A stretch of DNA of 64,000 nt. Origin: Micromussa lordhowensis. Taxonomy: Eukaryota; Cnidaria; Anthozoa; Scleractinia; Lobophylliidae. The position numbers and the translations under genes are program-made. This document shows, in pieces, positions 1 to 10,250 of this stretch (positions within the stretch are counted from its first letter, which is position 1; every line of letters starts with the position of its first letter). The notes beneath the pieces were generated by a model. The model was not told the origin of the DNA and did not search any database. It was given only the letters and a program-made list of their open reading frames with translations. Where the stretch lies: the NCBI GenBank assembly GCA_964020085.1, contig OZ026604.1:626001-690000 (forward strand), given 5' to 3'.

Positions 1-398
1 TATATGAATACGCTTTCGAGGTCGGAAATAGGACGTTCCTCATTCAAAAGAACAGGCACCCCAGTGACCTCCTAAAAAGCTAATTAGCATGGGTCATCAG
101 TCATCGTTGAACCAAACAAGCCATGTCTGAATGTTAGGTGCATTCCTTTAAAATGATCCGCTGGGGTGGATCATGAACAATGATTCAAGATGGTGCATTA
201 AGGAACTGATAAATCCAGTCTGGACAGGGAGTCGGCGCCATTTCTTTGCCCCACCATGATTCGAGTAATCTTGGATCATTGATCCTGATTTGGATCATCC
301 CAAAGGAACGCACCCACCGGAAAGCAAACAAAAACTGTCTTAGTGGCATCATATTTGACTGTAATAAGTAGAAGGTTTTCGTGGACTGACACATTTAC

Positions 399-3300
399 TT
401 CTTTCCTGTTTTCAAATTTCCAACCTTTTTATTTTCATCCAATTTTAAGCGACTAAGGATTTCTAAATCAACAATAAAGATCCTGTTTGCCGCCAAGGCA
501 GCGTCCATTGTTTGTCCTTCAAGAAATGGCTCCAACATATCAGAAGTAGCTGCAAACCTGCAAGAGAGCAAATTCATTTAGCCAGTGTTGTTTTGTTTTT
601 TAAACAAACATGAACAGCGCCAATGAGTACGAGCACTTTCCTTTTTTTCTCTATAGGACACCTTATTCATAACAACGAACTCCATGTTTTAGTTGGGTCT
701 AAAATGAAATTGTTTAAACAGTTTTTAAACCAAATCCACTCACTTGTCAGGTACTTTGGTGCACAGGTGAATCAACGTTGGATTGCAGCCGCACAATCTC
801 TGCCTAGCAAAATGCACATCATCTCGCCAAAAATTCCGTCCCTGCGAATAATGGAAATCGTAAATACATTCTACCCTAAGAGTTACAGGGATACGCCCTT
901 TGATGATAAAACCAACAGTACAGCTTTAGGAATCTGTATATTTTATTGAAAACGTTTGGACAGAACAAGATCAACTACCTTTTACGGTATGCTATACTTT
1001 TTGTTTCTTAGCTACCACTCACCTACATACTGGTCAGGGGCTCTTAGGCCTCTTAAACTGACATGCGCACATTTCACTCACCGCTGGCTTGCCGAACTTT
1101 CTGTCGAAAAGTTCATCAAAGTCATGAAGTGAACTCCACGGTTCAGAGCCATAGTCCGGCAGATTGTATTTGCTGACCAAACTAGCTCGTCTAACAATGA
1201 TATCCCACTGAAAAACAAAACAAAAACCTGATGTGAACCTGTTTAACTGTGTTCTGTCTATAAACCAATCTATAAGAAAAATATCGCGAATTTTATTTGA
1301 GTCTGTGAGACTGAAGTCGACACCCTGACTAAAATTCTTAAATTTAGTGCCTGATTAATTTCAACCCATCGTTGTTTAACTTATCTCGGGTTAGTCATAG
1401 ATCTTAGTATCAATAATATCTACATGATAACCAGCCAAAAATAGTTTGTAACGCTTGTCATAAAAATTCATGTAAATCAATGTAAATGGAATGATATAAA
1501 TATAATGGAATAATGTAAATATAGATGCGGCCTTCCTAGATTAGCCTAGGCTACCTGCGATTTCATCTGTAAATTCATGTAAATTATTGAAAAAGGAATA
1601 AGGTTTTGTTGTTGTTGTTAAATATCTTCAGTTGTGAAATGGTAGAACGTTTGCTCTTCGTTTGTAAATGAGCAAAATTATAAATAGTGGTTGCGCCAAT
1701 TCGTAACTCTTTCTATTGGCTCTAGGCTCATCACAGCCAAGAGCTAGAAGTGAATTTCCAATTGTCTTTATGAGACACGCCTGCAGGGAATCATGGTAGT
1801 TATATTCATCGCTTGGACTGGATATTTTTTTTGAAGATTACAACTACCATGATTCCCTGCAAGCGCGTCTAATAGAGGAAATTGGCCATCGTTTCATTAT
1901 TGCGGCTTAAGAAAGAGGTTCCCGGCCAAAAGCCAGAAGTGAATTGTTTCATTATTAATGCGGCTTAACAAAGAGGTAAGTGCAAACTCTTTTCCAAAAT
2001 TCTACTCTCTGGCACACGGGATGTATCTAGTTCGTGACCTACTCAGTGGGAAATGTTAAGTAGCAGGTACCATTGAATTGGCAACGTTTTCAACGGCCAT
2101 GAAAATAATGCATGAGAAACCTAATAATTTGCTTATGAAGAAACTAGATTTGAAAAATAAAATAACGTCAAAACTGCGCGAAGCCCCCGTGGCGCAATGG
2201 ACTAGCGTGTTGGACTTCTAATTCAAAGGTTGTGGGTTCGAGTCCCACCGGGGGTGTTTTTTTTTTTTTTTTGCTGTACATACTATGGAGTTCAGTCGCT
2301 TTTTTACTCACAAGTATAAACTAAGAGCAGCCTTATTAGAGTGACGCAGAAGAATGTGCGAGTGGAATTAAGGTACTCTTGTGAGAGCGTTTGTTCGTTC
2401 CTTCGCGTCATTCTTTACCAATTAAGAAAAAAGAATTGCTGCCTATAGTCGTGTTCGTGGACTGCACAGTACTGACTGACACTACTGACTGACACTAGAG
2501 GACACATTATCCCTCTAGAAGGACAATGCGTCCTCGCCGTTTTTACACTAAAGACGCATTATGTATATATACATTACGCATTATGTTTTTATACACTATC
2601 TTCACTGCGAGAGACTGAAAGAAATCAAATTTGAATGAACTACATTACACTGGGGCTGACCTGATGATTCTGGCTGAAAACCTCTTCTTTGGGACAGAAG
2701 CTTATCTGAAAAGTAACACACCACATGAGTTGTACTCAGTCACAACTGAACTACGCAAAGCAGATTTGACTATTCACTCATAGCAAACGAGGGCGAGCTC
2801 CATTAAAGTACACAGTCTAAAGGATTACAATCTAAAGCCTTTTTTTTAGTATTTTAAGCAAAAAATCGAGAATAATTTGCCATTCTAAAAATAACATAGA
2901 GAGAAGTAATCAGATTCACGAATTTTAAAAATAGCACAGGCTGGGTGACTCGATCTACTAAAATAAGATTTGTTGCATGTGTTATTTATCACTTATTTTA
3001 TCAACCCAAAATCGAACAACTGATTCATGAGATGTTCTTCATGCAGATCCCAGTTTTTGTTAAAAGCAAGGATTCGATTTCGTCAGAAACGGTTTGCTAT
3101 CGTGCATTTTCAAACCCTAAACGACTCTCATATACATGGCAAAATCCACCCACGGAGGGACTCGAACACCACGGAGGGGGGAGGGCAGGGGGGGAGGGTG
3201 TGCCATAGGCAAAGCTTAACGATGTCAAAGAATCAGTGCATCTGAAACTGTTTGAATCATCAATGCCTGACTTTTTTATGCTCAGCCAAGGTTTTTTAAA

Positions 3301-4414
3301 CGATATAAACTAGCACTACCCATGAACAAGTACATTTTTGACTTCGTTTCAGATACTGAGTGATGCATGATCTTAATCTCCCGGGATATACACTCATAAA
3401 CATCCGGCAGCTATCTAAGATGGCGGTTCATCCACATCTCTAACTACGACAGGAGATGATTTTCCACTTGGCAGACTCGCATGCATAAACACCACACAAC
3501 ATTTTGTCTACTCTCCCAGTAAACAACATTAATTTAATTATGCAAATGATAGCATTAGTAATGAAAGTTTTCCTAAAAGACGCCATCCTCTAGAGGAAAA
3601 AAGCTTAAAAGTTGGCGTTTTTCCAGTACCTACAGTCACGGACGCTGAACATTGCCTGGCGTCCTTAAACACTTTCAACAGAATGACATTCAGGCTAATA
3701 TGAGGTTTCTCTATAAACGACTCAGTACATTATGTGCGAATTCGCTTGGACACATTACCGAGTAGGTCCAAGTCAGGGCAAGTGCTGAAATTAGTAAAAA
3801 AAAGAGCAAAATTAATTTAATAAGCAAGCACTAATTGTTCTGTTCGGCAGATCTCTCACCTGTGGCGGAATTCCAGCTCTTCTTCTGTAATATCGATACA
3901 TGGTTCTTTTCCAAAATAATTCCGTTTCTCTTTGCTCAGTCTCGATATCAAACTGAGGCAGAGTGCTATCGTACATCCTCAGTATTAAAGGATGCCAGTT
4001 TTTAATCCATCGATGACATGGAAAAATAAAATCCTCGAAATCTTCTCCATTGTAACGTCGAATCTCAATCGTTTCGATAAACCACTCGACGTAATTTCTA
4101 CGGTCTGTCGCGTCGCGTCGGACAAACTCAATCTTGCTAAAACGTCCTATTTTAATCGGTTCACAGAACTTGAATGTGTCCGTGTGGCCTTTCTTGAACA
4201 CTGTCACACAACACCCTTGCAAGCATAACTCTTTCGACCGGTTTCCTTTCTCGTCTATTATTGTCAGAAAAGCTGCGTTGTGCAGTCCTCCACCCTTTGT
4301 GTCTCCAGTTTTAACGGTTATCACCAAGCCAGGAATATCAAAGCAGCTACAGCAATCTACGGTGTTTCCCATTTCACTAATCCATCTCTGAACAGACCTG
4401 TATTTCAGTTCCAA
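399..4414 (-). CDS. PLAT-domain lipoxygenase, 5' part of gene (3' exons lie before position 1)
   Basis: Four exons read on the minus strand: 3860-4414, 1082-1207, 744-841 and 399-557. They have GT-AG junctions and consecutive phases (0, 0, 2, 2). The first exon holds a PLAT/LH2 beta-barrel (about residues 30-137) ending in FPCHRW, the usual PLAT-to-catalytic junction of animal lipoxygenases. The later exons carry lipoxygenase signatures: W-RDDVHFARQRLCGCNP (family pattern W-x-D-x-x-F-x-x-Q-x-L-x-G-x-NP) and DMLEPFLEGQT followed by RIFIVD. The iron-binding His residues come later in the family and lie outside the window. The family oxygenates polyunsaturated fatty acids such as arachidonate; PLAT helps membrane and calcium association. 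The start is uncertain: Met at 4414 or Met at 4372. A small exon between 1208 and 3859 may have been missed. No catalase-like allene oxide synthase domain is seen upstream, so this looks like a stand-alone enzyme rather than the coral fusion. Confidence 0.85.
1773..1870. repeat. Short inverted repeat (MITE-like) in lipoxygenase intron
   Basis: Two arms of about 30 bases, containing GCAGGGAATCATGGTAGT and its reverse complement, flank a short spacer. The ends read AGACacGCcTGC and GCAAGCGCGTCT. It is probably a small non-autonomous DNA element; no coding capacity. Confidence 0.55.
2183..2256 (+). tRNA. tRNA-Arg(TCT)
   Basis: A 74 nt cloverleaf starting GCCCCCG: D-arm GCGC...GCGT, anticodon stem TTGGA/TTCAA with loop CTTCTAA (anticodon TCT), T-arm GTGGG-TTCGAGT-CCCAC, acceptor partner CGGGGGT and discriminator G. 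A long T run follows directly, a strong Pol III terminator. It lies in a lipoxygenase intron on the opposite strand. The sequence is the same species as the 17-copy array at 43-54 kb, so it may be the source or an escaped copy. Confidence 0.93.
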
Positions 4415-6141
4415 CAGGTGTTAAAATTGAACGGATCGATTCGCGCTAAAAATCGATGACAAAATAGAAATGCAAGGGCGTTACAAGTTACCAAAGTTGG
4501 AGAACATTCTGCCCCGTTTACATTGAGTTGTTGTTTATGAAGAATTGCGCTGTGTGCTAGCGTCCGTCAAGTTCGTAAAACTATATCTTCTTCATGCCAA
4601 TGTAAATGAGTCAATCCACTGAATCCAACGGGGATTTAATTACGTTTGTGGCCTGCAGTTTAAATGCACATAGTAGTAAAATCATTTCATTTTCTTAGGC
4701 AAACTGGACCCTTGGAGTAGTGAAGCGTTGCCCTGAATTAGACTCCACAAAAAGCTTATTTATACTGATAATATACTGTGAGATAAACTAAGCAAACAGA
4801 CTCCCAGCCACAAGCAACAGGTGGATACTGCTTCTTTATAAATGTTTAACCATTTTGTCAGGAGAAAACCGCTTTAGGATAATTATAACTAAGGAACATT
4901 TTATTATGAAATTAAGTGGACAATTTCCAGAAGCAAGATTTGTTTCTTCTGAAATATGAGTGGGAAGGGCTCCCACGAAGTACTGACATTAGAAACTAAC
5001 CGGGCCTACTTTCTATTGCTCATTGTGCAGGTTTTCGTGAAGCTATTTTTAACCTTCTCATTCCCATGGTAAGACATTTCAAACCTAAGCAAGGAATGCT
5101 TCCTTCAGCAGGTCTAAGATATAGTATGCTTTTTCTCCGGGCTTTCTTCACTACGAGTGTATCAAATTTACTTATGAGCTGCTTGGATTCGACTGAAGTC
5201 GAAGTGAGAAAGTAAATTAATTATTAGTAATGCCGTTCGACTTGTTACAGAAACAAGTTGATACCCTTTGATGCCTTAGATAAACCATTTTTATCTTCAG
5301 AGCCCGTGCTCCTTTTGGTCAGCACACAGAGCGAACCAACACCGGAAGTCCTCGATTAGGATTCTCGGTCTCCAGTTAAATGTAACAGATCTGATGGAAT
5401 AAGAAAGAATTCTCTGAGCATGCTCAGAAAATCGGGTCTCGCTGGGCTGGCCAAAAGGATCGCGGCCTCCGGGGACAAGATAGACTGTGAGCAGTCCCTC
5501 TTTTGCTCGGAAATCCGCGGTAAAGAACAAAGTAAGTGAGCGTGTGAGCGTGACTGCGAGCGTGACATGCGAGTGACGAGCGGGGAAGACGCGAGCCGCG
5601 CGATACTTGCGGCTTCTTGCAGCTCGTGGCTCGCGCGCTCAGGACTATCCGCTTGCTTGTGTTGCGTTCTTCTTTGCGTTCTTACCCACGGACTTTCTAG
5701 TAAAATAGAGACTGCTCGCAATCTAAGGACAAGAATGAGTTGAGAGTGCAAGAGGGCGGGGGGCCAGTTCATTTTGATCCCGTCTGTCTTAACCTCAAAA
5801 ACATCAACTCTCCTTGCTATTAAAGTTAACAGATTTCTGCTATTAGCAATGAAATGTAAGTGGTGCATTTACAATGATGAACGGGAATATGAGCATTACA
5901 AGAGAAGGTCAAGTTATCGACGGAATGTACACACGGATCGCGGGCGCAGAATGAACGCTTGCGAAAGTCCAAGTTTTTCGTTTCCAGCTTGAAAACTTAT
6001 TTTAAAATGAGTTCTGGTTCATTAAATCTTATTCCTATTATCATTATTAGAGTCTGAGCTTCGCTTGAAATTTATTCAAAATGCCCATGACGGGTAATTA
6101 TTAATTTAGATAGTTAAAATTCTTCCACATATCAATGTGAT
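4415..6141. other. Intergenic spacer between lipoxygenase and tRNA-Arg(ACG)
   Basis: I see no convincing coding exon. The stretch around 5300-5870 is GC-richer, with repeated GCGTGAGCGTGAC-type words and a sequence resembling an interspersed repeat (actgtgagcagtc). A long open frame there has no recognisable protein features. The upstream regulatory region of the lipoxygenase presumably lies near 4415-4700, but no motif is identifiable. Confidence 0.5.
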
Positions 6142-6214
6142 GGCCCTGTGGCCCAATGGATAAGGCATCTGACTACGAATCAGGGGATTCCAGGTTCGAG
6201 TCCTGGCAGGGTCG
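6142..6214 (+). tRNA. tRNA-Arg(ACG)
   Basis: A 73 nt cloverleaf: acceptor GGCCCTG pairing with CAGGGTC, D-arm GCCCAATGGATAAGGC, anticodon loop CTACGAA (anticodon ACG, read as ICG after A34 deamination), T-arm CCAGG-TTCGAGT-CCTGG, discriminator G. A T-rich stretch follows (tttttt within 20 bases) as terminator. It stands alone between two protein genes. Confidence 0.94.
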
Positions 6215-7033
6215 ACATCATTTTTTTCTTCCATGATTCTTTTCTTTTTTTTTCTCTTCTTCTGCTACACAAACGAGAAGACTGGAAACTCTCAAAACAT
6301 AACGTTTAATTTTTCCGTATTATTAGCTGTGTTTATGGCATCTGCATGTCCGTGAACAACGACTAGTACTCGACAACCGTCCGTTTATAGTATTCTTTAC
6401 GTCAGATTGCAAAACAAGCAACGAAAACAGCTGTTCTATCATATTAAAAACCGAGCCAATAATGATATCCAAAGGCAATGCTTGAAAGAGAGAATTTCTT
6501 TTTCGATATCGATGCGAAGAGATCATTAACCCAGGACTTCTGGAATACTGGACATCCGGAGCGAAGTACAGGGTGTATTAACAAGACAGAGAACTGAGAG
6601 AACTATGGCACAGGGTCACGAAGGCTTCAGTAACACAACTACTACGGTTGTTAAAATAATTCTACTTTTATTCGATAAGCATACAAAGGCAGCAGATACT
6701 AATTTTCATTATAGAGTTGCTCAAAGATCAAGCAAATCTACAAAATGGTTAAATGAGCTGCAACAATCTTTTTAAAACAAACAGCAATTAACTTAACTAA
6801 TAGCATTTCTATTGACATAGTTGATGCAACGAAGGACTCCTCACTAAAACATGGCAGTAAAACCAACCACTCACTTGTGAAAGGACTTTATATACTTTTA
6901 AGTGTCATTAATATAAACTGTGGCTAAATGGAAATTGGTCACAGACTGGGAATAAAGTAAATATTAGAAAGGATGACCGGTGGCTTGAAAACTAGACTTC
7001 CTAAATAGAACCATGTTTGAAAATTCTTTGATA
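6215..7033. other. Intergenic spacer downstream of MZB1
   Basis: AT-rich, with no coding signal on either strand. On the minus strand it must contain the MZB1 3' UTR; an AATAAA (plus-strand tttatt at 6667-6672) is a possible polyadenylation signal about 360 bases past the stop codon. Confidence 0.4.
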
Positions 7034-9038
7034 TCATAATTCTTGCTTTTCTTTTTTTACACAGTCTGTAGTATACTCTTTGCACAAGTAGTTGAGTAGA
7101 TCCTTTGATTTTCTGTACTCCATATAAAGTTCTTCTTCCCCAATGTCTCCAACCAAATTGCTACACTTCTGAGCAAGTCTGGAAAGCAAAGCCACAGAGG
7201 GTATATTTGATAAAAGCAAAATCACAGAGAGTATGCTTGATTAACATTTACCAAAAAAATAACATACATGACTATATTGTTTTGAAGTATAGCAATAAAG
7301 AGCTAATAGATATAATGCATGATAACTGAACCCACCTGCCCGGCCATTTTCCGCCACCTTGCATCATACCAGGAAAGTCCTTAGCCTCAACACCAGGCCC
7401 GGACAAACGGTTCACTCCATGAACTGTCTTTAAGCCATAGCTGAAAATCACAAGTTACAAAGTCATGTAAATGATTCTTCCTGTGCAATTCCATACAACA
7501 ATCAATCAATCCATCAGTCAGTCAGTCAGTCAATCAGTACCTTCATCAACATGACAAAATATTCTAATACAGTGCACCTACTGGAGCTTAAATTAGGGAC
7601 ACAAAGTAATACTAAACAAAAAAATAATGTTGAATTAAATTCATTGATTAAATTTCTTTGCTTATCGTGCAGGTTTTATCAAGTTTTACAATCTTGTGCT
7701 TCTAGTTTGACCTTACAAGAAGTACTGAATTTTTTGGTGGTTATTCTGGAGTGAGTGGCTGTATGTAATCACTCCATTTTGCATCATTCCGTAATATCAG
7801 TTATTATGTAATGGACTTATGACATTACATGTACCTGTTACTATGGAGTTGTAAAACTGAAAGTTATCCCTTCGTGCCTTTTGATTTCCTTTTTTTATAA
7901 CTTGTGTAAATTGTACACAAAGCCATAGAAGCAATAAAGTTGAAAAGTGATCAAATAACTTACTCATCCCAGGATTTGTCACAAACAGTTTCAAACACAT
8001 CAAGGATATCAGACTCTGGCAGAGGTTTTCCCTTCAGGGATGGTCTCTTATCTTCAGCTTTTTGCAAAGCTGTACTCATCTATGAGAAACAACCACTCTC
8101 AGATCAAAGTCAAACTGAGTGGAAACAATAAAAAGGACAAATACTCTGACAGAGGGACAAAAGCCAAACAAAATTGTATGGAGAATGAGAAACTGTTGTC
8201 CTGTAATTGTTAGATAGAAAATATTAAATCTTCTTACTGAATACACCTATTTTCGTTTAAGATTTTAACCTGGGACTGACAGGGTTCTATAAATGTGCCA
8301 TTGTTGTTATTCTAAAGGAAGTCAACCCTTTTTGGTCTGCACTGGAGCTGGCTCAGTATGGATCAATACAGCTCTTTAACATCTACATTGTACTAAAAAC
8401 AGGTTTTTCTCATTTTAAAAACCTGTGAAGTTTTTCTTTCTTTTGTAGCCAATTTTTAAGCCATTGTTAAGGTAAGGATCGCATAAGATTCGCATACATA
8501 GAACTTGTCTGAATGCACATGAGCAAAATTAATAACAATTCTCAGAATTGGATACGTTTTAAGTTTTAAAAGTTATTCAGAGTTATTTAGAGCTTTTTCA
8601 ATTTCTGGTAAAACATTAGAGGAAGTGACCCGTTTGCCAGGTTATCTATTCATAGGCTGGAAGTTAGCGGGTAATTTATTAGTTTAGCCGCGTTTAATGA
8701 CCTTAAATTAATCGGCGCATTTGTGCTGAATAAGAAAAAACTAACTTCACAAAAAACTGCAAGATTATATCATATTGATCACATAACTGTCAGATGAGCA
8801 TACAGGGACGAAAGTGTCAACTTGGGACTAAGACAATTACCTGATAAGCGATCGCAGTACAAGCATCACACGTCATCTCAAAGGACTTAGGAGTGTGCGG
8901 TGAATGTTGTTCTTCTTCATTCATTGTCGGCGTCTCAAAGCGCATTGGTTGCCCGTCCTGGAACCCGAGGGCTCCTAAGCTCAGAAAAGTCACGAATAAA
9001 CACAGCAAAACACCTCGAAAAGTCATCTTCTTTGCCAC
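7034..9038 (-). CDS. MZB1: MZB1/pERp1-like ER-resident saposin-fold protein
   Basis: Four exons: 8841-9038, 7964-8079, 7336-7440, 7034-7178 (564 nt, 187 aa plus stop). Phases close exactly. A hydrophobic N-terminal signal peptide (residues about 1-26) is followed by the MZB1 hallmark CDACTAIAYQ. Further on come CDKSWDDYGLKTVHGVNRLS and GPG, matching the vertebrate pattern around NWQDYG and RLTGPGL, then DIGEEELY and C-terminal CxxxYTTDC. The last residues are KQEL, a KDEL-type ER-retention signal (human MZB1 ends in a similar xEEL). In vertebrates MZB1 is an ER cochaperone of GRP94/BiP that helps assemble secreted IgM and integrins; cnidarians have no antibodies, so the older role is presumably general secretory folding. 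It shares a short divergent promoter with USO1. The start at 9038 is chosen for the signal peptide; Met at 9026 is an alternative. Confidence 0.9.
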
Positions 9039-9299
9039 CGTTCCCTTTCAAAAAGGACAACGACGCTTGTACAGAAGTGAACTGTTATTGAACGTGTCTA
9101 AATTTATCAAATCATAAATAAGTAAATAGCTTGAAAGGAGGACAACAAATCGTGCTTTGCCACGAGAGAAACAGGAGCCAGTTATTCTTTGGCGGGAAGC
9201 CGCTGTACCTGTTGAACGCCATTCTTACTGCTCGGTTACCAAGCACTTTTTGCCACGTCGCGCGCATGCCTACGAATAAATTTACGTAAAGAAACAAAG
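9039..9299. promoter_or_regulatory. Divergent promoter region shared by MZB1 and USO1
   Basis: Only 261 bp separate the MZB1 start codon (minus) from the USO1 start codon (plus), so both 5' UTRs and core promoters must lie here. There is no obvious TATA box. A CG-containing stretch (ccacgtcgcgcgcatgc, about 9253-9269) is the only GC-rich part. Shared control is inference from the spacing. Confidence 0.6.
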
Positions 9300-9963
9300 A
9301 TGGAGTACTTGTCGAGAGGATTTAAGTCTGTTTTGGGCAATCAGCAGGCCGGTTCTCAACCTTCCGCTCACGAAACGGTGCGCATTCATGTGTTTGTTCG
9401 TGATCTGTGTCGTATGATTCTCTCTAACGTCGATTCTTACCGTGCGTATTCACTCAGGTTGAGAGATTGTGTGACCGTGTTGCTTCCTCAACACTTCTTG
9501 AAGACAGAAGAGATGCTGTCCGGGCCCTCAAGTCTCTTTCAAAGGTTGGTGTATTGTCTTAGTCTCGTTTTTGATCCAAAAGTTTTGTCAAGTAGTTTTG
9601 TAGATTGTAGGCTGAGTGCAAACAATAAAGTTAAGAGCATTTGAGCAACGTGACGATACATAAGTTATCATGTGCCTCCCTGTTTCATTCAGAATTTTAA
9701 GTCTTCCACGTTTTAGAACCGCATCGTATGTTATCACATCTTTTATTTAACTGAACTGATGCACGATCCTGTACCTCCCTTCCTCCATGGAGAAAGGAAC
9801 ACTGCATGACTGTTTGAGGTACATGTATAGTAAGGGTATTGATGTAAGTATATATGAAATAATTCATATATTTGAGCTGCGGTCATAGATGAAAGTGAAG
9901 GGTGATCCTCGCAGTGAATTTTCCAATTTAAGCAACTGGAAAGAAGAAGCCTGAAAAAAATCA

Positions 9964-9997
<34 letters not shown>

Positions 9998-10216
9998 GAT
10001 ACCGGTGCGATGCTCTACCAACTGAGCTATGAAGCCACACATTGGGAGCGAGGCCAATTTGTTGAGTTCATATCTTCCCGTAAGGAGTGAAATGATGTAA
10101 GTATATATGAAATAATTCATATATTTGAGCTGCGGTCATAGATGAAAGTGAAGGGTGATCCTCGCAGTGAATTTTCCAATTTAAGCAACTGGAAAGAAGA
10201 AGCCTGAAAAAAATCA

Positions 10217-10250
<34 letters not shown>

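Noticed and set aside
5356..5868. 170 aa open frame on the minus strand
   Set aside because: Low-complexity Ser/Arg-rich translation over a GC-rich repeat-like stretch, with no domain or splice signals that extend it.
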